64,000 bases of DNA from positions 1 to 64,000 of the forward strand of contig JALCDQ010000004.1 of assembly GCA_022641735.1 (NCBI GenBank), in the 5' to 3' direction. Source of the stretch: Prevotella sp. (GTDB taxonomy: Bacteria > Bacteroidota > Bacteroidia > Bacteroidales > Bacteroidaceae). How positions within the stretch are numbered: the stretch's first letter is position 1; every line of letters begins with the position of its first letter. The notes below the pieces were generated by a model. That model did no database searches. It saw only the letters and a program-made list of their open reading frames with translations, and was not told the DNA's origin. Made by a program: the position numbers and the translations under genes. Shown one piece after another: positions 45,017-53,364 of this stretch.

Positions 45017-46267
45017 ATGAAAACGAACATGAAAATCAAGAATACATTTTTGTCGGCAGCCGTAGCCTTATGCCTTGGCATGACATTGGCTGCTTGTACA
45101 GATGGTGATGATCAGAATTATTCGAAGGAAGGACTCTTGATTACCGGAACGGAAGCAACTCCCGTGCAGAAATTTGTGTTGGAAGACACTCCTTCTTCTT
45201 ATGCGATTACGGTGAAAGCAACGCAGAAGGTCAATTCTGATGTGAAAGTGAAATTGGCCATAGACACAAGTCTGGTCGCTGAATATAATGCTAAGAATAG
45301 TGCTTTGTTTTACCCGATTCCACTTAGCAGCGTTGAATTGGAGAATTCTGAAGTGACGATTGCTGAAGGTACAGCAGTCTCCACGGCAGCGAATGTGAAA
45401 ATCATGAGCACTGAAGACTTTGTGGATGGGCGTACTTACATGATACCTGTAACAATACAAAGTGTTAGTACATCAGGGGATGAGCAGGTCATTGATAAGT
45501 CAAAGACCCTTTTCCTGAAAGTTTCACGTGTCATCAACTTCTACTCGCTCACCTATGATTGGCAAGGCTCAAGCAATTATAATTTTACTGAGGCCCAAAC
45601 TAAGACTTTGACCGCTTACACCATACAGTTTAAGTTCTATTCCTATGGCTTTGGCCGTGTAGGCGATATTAAGACTTTCTTGAATGTCGGTGGAGCCGTA
45701 AATGGAGATAATGGAAGCAATGCATGGCGATTTGGTGAAAACGGTTCTGCTGGTGGCGATATCCTTCAATGGATTCGACCTGGAGGCTTTGTATTTTCAA
45801 GCACTCACTTCAAGGCAAACCGTTGGTATATGGTGACATGTACTTATGATGGCGCTAAATTCTGCATGTATGTAGATGATAACCCGACACCTGACGGAAG
45901 TGCATCTGGTCCTGGCAAGAAAACTTATACTCAACATTTTGCCATTGGTATGAGCTGGGGTAATTACAACCGTTCTCAGTATTATTCTGGTCGTTTGGCT
46001 GAAATCCGCTTATGGGACCGCGCCCTTACTCCAAGCGAGATAGCAGTTGGGCTTTGTGGCGTTGATGCTAAATCAAGTGGCTTGGTAGCTTATTGGAAGA
46101 TGGATCAACCTTCTGGAACTATTATCAAAGATTTCACTGGTAATGGCTATGATGCAGATTGGAACGACACCTATCGTTCAGATGATGAAGTTCACAACTT
46201 CCATCATACTGACTATGGCAAGTATCTTCACTGGCGTACAGATGACAAGAACAAGTGCGCGCAGTAA
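45017..46267 (+). CDS. DUF1735 + LamG surface glycan-binding lipoprotein
   Basis: A 416-aa lipoprotein (lipobox TLAACTDG). The N-terminal DUF1735 domain (about 35-165) is followed by a concanavalin/LamG-like jelly roll (about 180-395) with FKANRWYMVTCTYDGAKFCM, GRLAEIRLWDRALTPSEI and GLVAYWKMDQPSGTIIKDFT. These are typical carbohydrate-binding surface proteins of PULs, comparable to the LamG-bearing binding protein beside BT3987. It lies 13 bp after the GH18 gene. It most likely holds glycoprotein substrate near the GH18 enzyme. Confidence 0.88.
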   Translation: MKTNMKIKNTFLSAAVALCLGMTLAACTDGDDQNYSKEGLLITGTEATPVQKFVLEDTPSSYAITVKATQKVNSDVKVKLAIDTSLVAEYNAKNSALFYPIPLSSVELENSEVTIAEGTAVSTAANVKIMSTEDFVDGRTYMIPVTIQSVSTSGDEQVIDKSKTLFLKVSRVINFYSLTYDWQGSSNYNFTEAQTKTLTAYTIQFKFYSYGFGRVGDIKTFLNVGGAVNGDNGSNAWRFGENGSAGGDILQWIRPGGFVFSSTHFKANRWYMVTCTYDGAKFCMYVDDNPTPDGSASGPGKKTYTQHFAIGMSWGNYNRSQYYSGRLAEIRLWDRALTPSEIAVGLCGVDAKSSGLVAYWKMDQPSGTIIKDFTGNGYDADWNDTYRSDDEVHNFHHTDYGKYLHWRTDDKNKCAQ

Positions 46268-46285
46268 AAAACTGAAGAATATAAC

Positions 46286-47290
46286 ATGCAGAATATTAAA
46301 TATATTTTGATGATATTGCTGGGCCTGACGACCATTGCTTTCACTTCATGCAGTGACAGTGAAACCTATGATGTCTGCGGGAATCCGAATAACTTGGTCT
46401 ATCTCAGTGCCAATTCGACTAACACATTTAATTGTGCGGTCGTCCATACTCCTGTTGGAGACTTTGGAGACATTGATGCCAAGTTCCCAGTGAAAATCCA
46501 GAGAGCCGCCACAGCAAATACAGAGGTCAAGGCTGTTATTGATAACTCCTTGATAGATACCTACAATACTGCACATAACACAACGTATGTTGCAGCACCG
46601 GAAAATATGGTCAACATTACTTCTGCTACTATCCTGCGCGACACTATTTCCGCAATGGATTCGATAGAAGTATCTATTGACAAAACGAACTTCTCGTCTC
46701 TCAACGAAGAAGGCTATTTGATTCCATTCAGACTTGAAGTCTCTGGAGGAGATGCCAAAGCCAGTGAGGAAAGAGGTGTCGGTTATGTCGTTATCAAGAC
46801 TCTCAAGAGCATTGTCAATGACTACTCGACCAAACTCCTCGGAACTGAGCAATCTAATGATGTAGCTAAAACATGGACCTGTATAGCAGCCACCAATTTG
46901 GACAAGGACCAGTATTCATCTATGCTCGACGGAGATTATAGCAGTTGGAGTTTCTTAACCAAGAACTCCTCTGCTGCTTCCTTCACCGTCGACCTTGGCG
47001 CCACTCATAAAGTCAGTGGTTTCATGGTCTCTTGCGCAATGATGACAAATGCAGAAGTGCTGATAAGCACAGATGGCAATGCATGGACATCTTTAGGCTT
47101 TGTCAATGACCATAAACCACTGGAGACGCAGTCAGGTTGGTATTCCATAGATTGGTATGTGCTCTATGCTGGAGTGCCTACCCGTTATGTGAAGGTCAAT
47201 GTTACACTGGATCCTAATCACTGGTATTGGGAATACTTTGATTGGGGCTATGCAACCATGGATGGTTTCGGCCTCTGCTTCGATGACTAA
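46286..47290 (+). CDS. DUF1735 + discoidin (F5/8 type C) lipoprotein, copy 1
   Basis: A 334-aa lipoprotein (lipobox IAFTSCSDS). DUF1735 (about 25-170) begins with SDSETYDVCGNPNNLVYLSA, nearly identical in the next gene. A discoidin-like galactose-binding domain (about 190-330) includes SFTVDLGATHKVSGFMVSCA and VPTRYVKVNV. It is a probable surface glycan-binding protein. It and the following gene are tandem paralogues: the N-terminal 170 residues are strongly conserved, the C-terminal binding domains have diverged. A hairpin (47307-47335) separates them. Confidence 0.88.
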   Translation: MQNIKYILMILLGLTTIAFTSCSDSETYDVCGNPNNLVYLSANSTNTFNCAVVHTPVGDFGDIDAKFPVKIQRAATANTEVKAVIDNSLIDTYNTAHNTTYVAAPENMVNITSATILRDTISAMDSIEVSIDKTNFSSLNEEGYLIPFRLEVSGGDAKASEERGVGYVVIKTLKSIVNDYSTKLLGTEQSNDVAKTWTCIAATNLDKDQYSSMLDGDYSSWSFLTKNSSAASFTVDLGATHKVSGFMVSCAMMTNAEVLISTDGNAWTSLGFVNDHKPLETQSGWYSIDWYVLYAGVPTRYVKVNVTLDPNHWYWEYFDWGYATMDGFGLCFDD

Positions 47291-47306
47291 TGCGTGAGAA
47301 TTCTAT

Positions 47307-47335
47307 AGGAGTGCTCACACAAAGAGAGCACTCCT
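47307..47335 (+). terminator. Strong hairpin between the DUF1735 paralogues
   Basis: A perfect 10-bp stem AGGAGTGCTC / GAGCACTCCT with a 9-nt loop. Only TTT follows, so it may be a partial terminator or an mRNA-processing/stability element that sets the level of the last gene. Confidence 0.6.
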
Positions 47336-47373
47336 TTGAAAACTTACTTCTTACTTTAAGTACAAATAAGAAT

Positions 47374-48342
47374 ATGAAAAAATTAATATTGTTTTTAGCA
47401 CCATTGCTGGGTTTGACAGCCTTTTCATTCACTTCATGTAGTGACAATGAAACTTACGATGTCTGTGGAAATCCTGATAACTTGGTCTATCTTAGTGCCA
47501 ATGCAACTAACACTTACAATTGTAAAGTTGTTCATACTCCTGTAGGAGAATTTGGGGACGTAGATGTCAAGTTCCCTGTGAAAATTCAAAGAGCGGCAAC
47601 AGCCGATATTACAGTGAAACCTATCATCGACAACTCAATGATAGATGCTTATAATACTGCACATAATACTAAGTATGTAGCTGTTCCTGATAACATGTTC
47701 AACATCACTTCAGCAACCATTCTGCGCGACACGATTGCCGGAAAGGATTCGATTGAAGTATCCATCGACAAAGCTAACTTTGCCTCTCTTACGGAAGCCG
47801 GATATATGATTCCCTTCACCATTGAGGCAACCGGCGGAGATAGCAAAGCCAGTGAAGACCGTGGAACCGGCTATGTGATAATCACCACATCTACAGAACT
47901 CATCCACAAGGGTGCTACTCGAGATCAATTGCCTCCAGTCATCCCACGAACATCAATGGGAACTTGGACCTGCGAAGGGCAAAACATCTCTAAAGTGAGT
48001 GACGGTAATGGATATTCAGGATGGAGTTATGACTATTCTGGAAGCACATTCATCATCGATGTGAAAGAAGTGAAAAAGGTAGGTGGAATCAGTGTTTGGA
48101 ATAGATATGCACCCTATGGCACACCATATCGAATCACAAGTGTTGAATTAAGCCTCAGCGCTGATGGCACGAACTGGACTGATTGTGGCACGGAGACTCT
48201 ATCAGAAATGTATGCAGACTCTAACGGATATCAATATGTCGGTTTATATGGTGCCGTTGCTGCCCGCTACATTAAGATAAAAATAGCAACAAGATACTCT
48301 TGGGACGGCCTATTGGCAGAGTTCAGGGTGTTTGCTGAATAA
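47374..48342 (+). CDS. DUF1735 + discoidin (F5/8 type C) lipoprotein, copy 2
   Basis: A 322-aa lipoprotein (lipobox FSFTSCSDN). DUF1735 at about 22-170 is near-identical in pattern to copy 1 (NLVYLSANATNTYNCKVVHT). The C-terminal domain (about 185-320) is discoidin-like but different in sequence: GWSYDYSGSTFIIDVKEVKK and AVAARYIKIKIATRYSWDG. The ATG at 47374 gives the proper signal peptide; an in-frame ATG at 47290, where the previous stop lies, would read through the hairpin and is rejected. It is the last gene of the PUL and is followed by a terminator. Confidence 0.88.
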   Translation: MKKLILFLAPLLGLTAFSFTSCSDNETYDVCGNPDNLVYLSANATNTYNCKVVHTPVGEFGDVDVKFPVKIQRAATADITVKPIIDNSMIDAYNTAHNTKYVAVPDNMFNITSATILRDTIAGKDSIEVSIDKANFASLTEAGYMIPFTIEATGGDSKASEDRGTGYVIITTSTELIHKGATRDQLPPVIPRTSMGTWTCEGQNISKVSDGNGYSGWSYDYSGSTFIIDVKEVKKVGGISVWNRYAPYGTPYRITSVELSLSADGTNWTDCGTETLSEMYADSNGYQYVGLYGAVAARYIKIKIATRYSWDGLLAEFRVFAE

Positions 48343-48402
48343 TGAGTTTGTGTTTCTAATGTTTATAGAGAAGGACTGAAAGACGTCTGATAATAGATGA
48401 AG

Positions 48403-48470
48403 ATAAGCTGGCGACCATGGCCTTTGCACATAAAGCAGAGAAAACCAATGGGAACCAGCTTATTATTTTT
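48403..48470 (+). terminator. Terminator of the SusC/D-GH18 operon
   Basis: ATAAGCTGG (48403-48411) pairs with CCAGCTTAT (48455-48463), with an inner CCAT/ATGG extension, followed by TATTTTTAT. It ends the PUL 60 bp after its last gene. Confidence 0.65.
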
Positions 48471-48488
48471 ATACCTCCTAAAGCCATA

Positions 48489-48708
48489 AAAACGAGCGAT
48501 ACCGACCTCGAAAACGGCTAATGGGGAAGATAAAAACAGCTAACGGCAAGATAGAAAGCGGCTAATGACGAGATTACAAACAACTTGTAATGTGATTACA
48601 CACGGTGTGTAACGTGATTACAAGCCGTGTGTAACGTGGTTACAAACCCCATTTGTAATCTCCATTAGCCACTTTTATCCCATTCATCAGCCGTTATTAT
48701 CCACCTTG
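48489..48708. repeat. 22-bp-phased intergenic array (f), ten units
   Basis: Ten contiguous units starting at 48489 and then every 22 bp to 48687. Units at 48511, 48533 and 48555 share a CGGCTAATG-like core; units at 48577-48642 form a sub-family with perfect dyads such as TGTAACGTGGTTACA and TGTAATGTGATTACA centred at the unit junctions. Phase may continue weakly to about 48750. Nothing else was seen between the PUL terminator and 48836. Confidence 0.8.
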
Positions 48709-48836
48709 AAGGCTACTTCTGAGAGTGCAATCACTAATCTTTAGCCATTGCCTTTCTAATGGTTCAGCAGATGAGTCCTAAATATGACCCTTCTTTTTTA
48801 AGTATTTATTTCAGTAAATAAAACGTGAGAAGGCAT

Positions 48837-50762
48837 TCATTCCTTTGTGACATTGGTTACTGGCTGCCCAGAATATCCTTTATAATGCTTTCCCTTGTTG
48901 TCCTCATAGTCAGTCATAACCATAGGAGCACCGACTCTGAACACCTGGAAGGCAAATTTATCACCTTCCTTCAAGTTTTCAGAGGCTTTCGCATGCGTTA
49001 TCCTGCACCTCCCATCGACATCTTTTATAAAAGAGAATTCCCTGTTAGGGGCATAAGCCACAGTCCACTTTTCGCCAATCTGCATATCCGCAAAGAAGAA
49101 AGGCTCACTATAAACATTCTCCACAGAATGGTCAACATTCTGAAAAATGAAATGTCCATAAGAATGATATCCCAGATATTTTGCCAGCGTATCAAGCGTT
49201 GACATATTAGGCTTGGGATTATCCTCCGTGTGCCCTTCAGCTGCTTTTTGAGATAAGCCCAAGGCTCTCGAAAGGGTCAATCGGGAAATGTTAAACCCTT
49301 TCCCTTTCAAGAATTCCATCACACAGGCAGCCTTCAGCTTCTCTGTCTTCAAATCCTTTTCAAGTTGATATCTCACTTCATTGATAAAGAAATCGAAATC
49401 CAAGATATCCGTTACGTCCTTCAGTTGCCCGCATTTCACATTCTCCACCACTTCTATTGATTTCAACGTGCCGGGAAGACCATAATATTGGGCATTCTCC
49501 TTGCTAAAGCTCAAGCCTTGCCCATACAACAGATTATCCAATATGATTTTATCGCCAGTTTCCAGTCCCCTTATCGTTCCATCCGTTCCCACGATCTGAT
49601 AGCAATTTCTATCCTTATCTATCAACCGTAAGTATATGGCCGTCAGGGTGTTGCCCTCTATCGTTTCCTTTTCCGGTTTCAAGTCAATGCGCAGCAAATC
49701 CTGATTCTTGATTTTCTCAATCTCAGCATTAGCAACGCTTTCACTCATTGGCGATGAGAAAACATCGGCTGCAGGGACTTCCTTATTTAATTTCTTTCGT
49801 TTGCAATAATCCTTCCAGGAACGATAACCTAAAAACAAGGCAAAGGCATTCATGGTTTTGTCGTTAACATCTACCAAAAAAGCTCTTTTCTGTCTGACGG
49901 TCTTGCGATTAAGAGCAACGGAAACATTCGAGATATATCCTGCAAATATCCTCTTAAAGGAACGGATATCCATGTCTATTCCTCGATTCACCTCCGATGC
50001 AATCATCTTGTTTACCTTCTTGTTCAGTATCTTCGCATATCTTTGCAACAGAACTTCCGGACTATCAGTATCTATCGAATATTGACTCAAAATATCCTCT
50101 TTGAAAAGTAATTTCTTGCCTTCCACGTTTTTCTTGCCCTTTCTGGAATAATATTTCCCCAAGTTTTGACTGAGAAATTCAATGGGATTTTCAGACTTGA
50201 AATAACCAGAAGGAGCCTTTGCATCTTGCGTGAACGTATAAAATAAGGAATAAATATAGTCTTTTGTATAATTGCTTCTCTCCACAATAGCGTCGGCAAC
50301 CTCCATGAAAATGCTTTTCGTATCACTATAATAAGATTCCAAGCCCAAGAGCTTCGTCAATTTTGCGATGCGGTTTATGTCCCGATAGTTTCCCGAAAGA
50401 TAAGGCAATAGTATCAACAGACAGGCATCTCCGAAGAATTTAGGGGAAATATCGTAGTTATTGCAGATATTAATCAGTGCCTTATAGGATATATCAGAAC
50501 TATAATAATCTGCGTTCCGCTGATAGGAATCATTCTCCCAGTTACTATTAAAAAGAGCTTTCAGCTTATCATCCATCACGATTTGCAGGAGCTCGACACT
50601 CTTTTCCGTAGCTATCTTATAATTATCAATGTTTTCTTGGGTATATAGAATGGGGTCACCAGGAACATCCATTTCCAAATGATTCTCCTTTATCCACCTT
50701 TTAGTTTCGGCCTCCAGCTCTGCAATAAGTCTTTTCGTAACGACAAATCCTTTCATTTTCAC
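48837..50762 (-). CDS. Unrecognised protein with two HTH-like segments
   Basis: A 641-aa soluble protein with no signal peptide or membrane segment. Two related helical segments are visible: residues about 262-322 (IDMDIRSFKRIFAG ... TMNAFALFLGYRSWKDYCKR) and about 488-542 (FNISRLTLSRALGL ... STLDTLAKYLGYHSYGHF). Both fit a Bacteroidota pattern of 'S-x-x-R-x-x-G ... T-L-x-x-L-A-x-Y-L-G-Y-x-S-W-x-D-F' that looks like a helix-turn-helix. The C-terminus (about 550-641) is a beta-rich domain; the region 360-445 may be another. It is transcribed divergently from a Ser/Thr kinase gene (131 bp between starts), so it could be the kinase's regulator or substrate. Function unknown. Confidence 0.75.
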   Translation of the reverse strand: MKMKGFVVTKRLIAELEAETKRWIKENHLEMDVPGDPILYTQENIDNYKIATEKSVELLQIVMDDKLKALFNSNWENDSYQRNADYYSSDISYKALINICNNYDISPKFFGDACLLILLPYLSGNYRDINRIAKLTKLLGLESYYSDTKSIFMEVADAIVERSNYTKDYIYSLFYTFTQDAKAPSGYFKSENPIEFLSQNLGKYYSRKGKKNVEGKKLLFKEDILSQYSIDTDSPEVLLQRYAKILNKKVNKMIASEVNRGIDMDIRSFKRIFAGYISNVSVALNRKTVRQKRAFLVDVNDKTMNAFALFLGYRSWKDYCKRKKLNKEVPAADVFSSPMSESVANAEIEKIKNQDLLRIDLKPEKETIEGNTLTAIYLRLIDKDRNCYQIVGTDGTIRGLETGDKIILDNLLYGQGLSFSKENAQYYGLPGTLKSIEVVENVKCGQLKDVTDILDFDFFINEVRYQLEKDLKTEKLKAACVMEFLKGKGFNISRLTLSRALGLSQKAAEGHTEDNPKPNMSTLDTLAKYLGYHSYGHFIFQNVDHSVENVYSEPFFFADMQIGEKWTVAYAPNREFSFIKDVDGRCRITHAKASENLKEGDKFAFQVFRVGAPMVMTDYEDNKGKHYKGYSGQPVTNVTKE

Positions 50763-50787
50763 GCCTCTAATTTAAGATTATGTATTA

Positions 50788-50795
50788 CAAAGATA
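50788..50795 (-). promoter_or_regulatory. Promoter -7 box for the double-HTH gene
   Basis: Minus-strand TATCTTTG, 26 bp upstream of the ATG at 50762. Confidence 0.6.
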
Positions 50796-50871
50796 GGAAA
50801 TATCTTAGTGAAAAGCCCTATTATTACCATATTTTAACTTTTTCAATAGGCTTATTCTACTCAAAAAAAAC

Positions 50872-50879
50872 TATCTTTG
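50872..50879 (+). promoter_or_regulatory. Promoter -7 box for the Ser/Thr kinase gene
   Basis: TATCTTTG, 15 bp upstream of the ATG at 50894. It rules out the first in-frame ATG at 50780, which would lie upstream of the promoter. Confidence 0.6.
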
Positions 50880-50893
50880 GGCCGTCAGAAAAA

Positions 50894-53362
50894 ATGAGTA
50901 TCTACAAGTTAGATTCTTTTACTACCTATAAACGACATTATCAAAAGTTACTGAGCATGAGCAATCCGTCAGGTTTCATAGACGCACCTAAAGACAACGA
51001 AGAAGACAAAAGTCAACAACTGATAAGCTATCAGAATGCTACTTACATCCAAGAAGGAGAATTGGCAGAAGGAGGAACTGCTGTTTGTTGGCTTCTGAAG
51101 AAATGCAAAGGGCCTATTGACCGCCCTGCACACCTTCTGAAAAAGCAGTTAAAGGCCCAATACCGCAACAACCCCAACCTTTGCGACATCCTTAAGCACG
51201 AATATGAAACAGCCTCCCTGCTCCATTCAGAGTTTATAGCAAGATACTATTCCTACGACCCGGAAGATTCTTCCGTATTCATTGAATACATTGATGGCAA
51301 TACTCTGAAACAATTCCTCGCCACACCCACAGGCAAGACATACTTCACAGGAAGTGACGCCTACCACCATATTCATGACTTCTGTCAGCAAGTACTCAAC
51401 GGTATGCAACTGATGCACGCCCAAAGACTTTGCCATTGCGACCTCACAGCCAACAACATCATGATACGCCGTGACACTGACCATCGTGCAGTCATTATCG
51501 ACCTCGGCATGGCCCTCACACAAGGTACAACCTTCCTCATCGGCACTACAAGCAGTTTGAAAGCTCCTGAAATGATACTAGGACAAATATGTGAGGTCAA
51601 CATCCTTTGTGACATCTATATGTTCGGACTAGTGATGCAACAGATAGCCTCAACATGTCCTATTTATGAGCCTATCTATAAACTCTGCCTACAAGAGAAT
51701 CCTGAGAACCGTTATCAGTCGGTGAAAGAGGTGCTGAAGGCCCTTGATGAAGTCTACAGCTCTGAAGTAAACCAGCAATTCAACAGACTGCTTGGCATCT
51801 CTTCTGACAAGAAAAAATTCAGTGTACAGAAGTCCATGTTATATTATGGCAGAACGTTTGTATGCCACGTCAAAGACCTCACGTTTGTCAAAAACAGTCA
51901 AGATTATCTCCACCTTCTCCTTGAGCAGCAGAACGCCTTGGCAGAAATGGAAAGCATTCCTATGACAGAAGAGGACAAATATGAAAAGGCACGATTACGA
52001 CTATATGATTTAAACCTGAAAATTTTCATGTTCGAAAACGATGTCATCGAACTTGCGGGAAACATCAAGGACAATAGGAACATCATCGAACAATCCACCT
52101 ACCATCAGATAAGTGAACTTTTTCTGCAAGGTAAAATCACCGAGGCAAAAGAAATGATTGATAAAAGCACCCTCGAGGATGAGATGGATGCACTTCAGAA
52201 AACAAATAACCGCAACACTAAGCTCACCAATGAAACCGTAAAGAAGATGCTGCTCTACATCTCTATCTGCAAGAATGACTGGAAGGACAAAAGCCGTTAT
52301 CAAGAGATTGAACCACTACTCAAGAGATGTATCAACGTTCTAGGCACTATCCCCTATGATGAAGTACAGATGGCGCACATCTTGGGTAATTATGGAGTGG
52401 TCTTGTCTCACAACGGCAAACATGAGGAATCGATATGCACCTTCGAGAGGGCTATCCTGATTTACAAAAGACAGGAAGTCGAAATACCCCTTCTCTTCCA
52501 CAGAGACATTGCCGAATCCCACACCTGCATTGCTTCAGTCTTTGAAAATAAAGGCGATTACGCCAAAGCCATTGAAGAATTTCAAAAGGCTTCAGAAGCC
52601 ATCTATGCACTCAATACCAGTAGAGAAGATGCAAATATCTTGGAAAAGGTATGTCAAATCAATGATAACATCTTCAGGAACTACCTCCGACTGCACGATT
52701 TTGATAAAGCCCTACAATTCATCAATAAGGTCATCAGCAACGCTATCGGCAAGAAAGAGCATATCTTCATCTTGACCAGTGCCTATCTGTGCCTGGCCAA
52801 ATTCTACAGCAGATACCAGCACGACTATGCTCAAGCAATTGCTTACAGGAAGAAAGCTATTCCTCTTCACAAAAAGATAGAACGCCATATTTCAAATTTC
52901 CCATTCCATTTAGTGGCAGATGATTATGAAGCCATAGGCCTCTATTACTTTCAAGCCGAAAAGTATGACGAAGCAGAAGCCAGTTATAAGAAGTCGCTCC
53001 AGATTGTAAGCGACAACCATCACATCGGTAGGCCTTTCTCTGTGGAAAGTGGATTGGCTGAGGTCAAATGGAAGAAAAATGAACTTGAAGATGCGGAAAA
53101 CATCTATCGAAATATCTGCGCTAAAGTGGATGAACATAATTTTGTCATAGAACGATTCCGTTTTATCCGATATCTGACCAGGCTCATCTCGCTAAACCTC
53201 GAATGCCATCATGGGAGAGAAGCAAGGGAAAATTATGAAAAAGCTCTGTCAATTCTCGACAACATCCACCCTAGTAGCAACTCTGAGATAATAAAGAGAC
53301 AACGGGACGGCCTGCGAAGTTTCCTATTGACTTTTCAAGACAAAGTCAAGGCATCAGAATGA
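50894..53362 (+). CDS. Hanks-type Ser/Thr protein kinase with TPR tail
   Basis: An 822-aa cytoplasmic protein. The kinase domain (about 45-320) has a Gly-rich loop (GELAEGGTAVCWLLK), a candidate Lys at 83-87, the alpha-C Glu in KHEYETASLL, the catalytic loop HCDLTANNIM (181-190, with Asp and Asn kept), the metal-binding DLG (203-205, in place of DFG), APE (224-226) and the conserved Asp240 of CDIYMFG. It therefore looks active. A coiled segment (about 360-450) is followed by six to eight TPR-like repeats (about 470-800, e.g. EESICTFERAILIYKRQ, KYDEAEASYKKSLQIV). No membrane helix is present. It is divergent from the double-HTH protein and ends 2 bp from a convergent small-gene cassette. Some bacterial anti-phage kinases are cytosolic Hanks-type enzymes, but a defence role here is only inference. 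Confidence 0.9.
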   Translation: MSIYKLDSFTTYKRHYQKLLSMSNPSGFIDAPKDNEEDKSQQLISYQNATYIQEGELAEGGTAVCWLLKKCKGPIDRPAHLLKKQLKAQYRNNPNLCDILKHEYETASLLHSEFIARYYSYDPEDSSVFIEYIDGNTLKQFLATPTGKTYFTGSDAYHHIHDFCQQVLNGMQLMHAQRLCHCDLTANNIMIRRDTDHRAVIIDLGMALTQGTTFLIGTTSSLKAPEMILGQICEVNILCDIYMFGLVMQQIASTCPIYEPIYKLCLQENPENRYQSVKEVLKALDEVYSSEVNQQFNRLLGISSDKKKFSVQKSMLYYGRTFVCHVKDLTFVKNSQDYLHLLLEQQNALAEMESIPMTEEDKYEKARLRLYDLNLKIFMFENDVIELAGNIKDNRNIIEQSTYHQISELFLQGKITEAKEMIDKSTLEDEMDALQKTNNRNTKLTNETVKKMLLYISICKNDWKDKSRYQEIEPLLKRCINVLGTIPYDEVQMAHILGNYGVVLSHNGKHEESICTFERAILIYKRQEVEIPLLFHRDIAESHTCIASVFENKGDYAKAIEEFQKASEAIYALNTSREDANILEKVCQINDNIFRNYLRLHDFDKALQFINKVISNAIGKKEHIFILTSAYLCLAKFYSRYQHDYAQAIAYRKKAIPLHKKIERHISNFPFHLVADDYEAIGLYYFQAEKYDEAEASYKKSLQIVSDNHHIGRPFSVESGLAEVKWKKNELEDAENIYRNICAKVDEHNFVIERFRFIRYLTRLISLNLECHHGREARENYEKALSILDNIHPSSNSEIIKRQRDGLRSFLLTFQDKVKASE

Positions 53363-53364
53363 TT

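Noticed and set aside
48489..48708. Possible CRISPR array
   Set aside because: There is no alternation of constant repeats and unique spacers; the whole 22-bp unit drifts, and no cas gene is nearby.
50780..50893. 38-residue N-terminal extension of the Ser/Thr kinase
   Set aside because: The extension starts upstream of the kinase promoter -7 box at 50872-50879; the ATG at 50894 is the consistent start.
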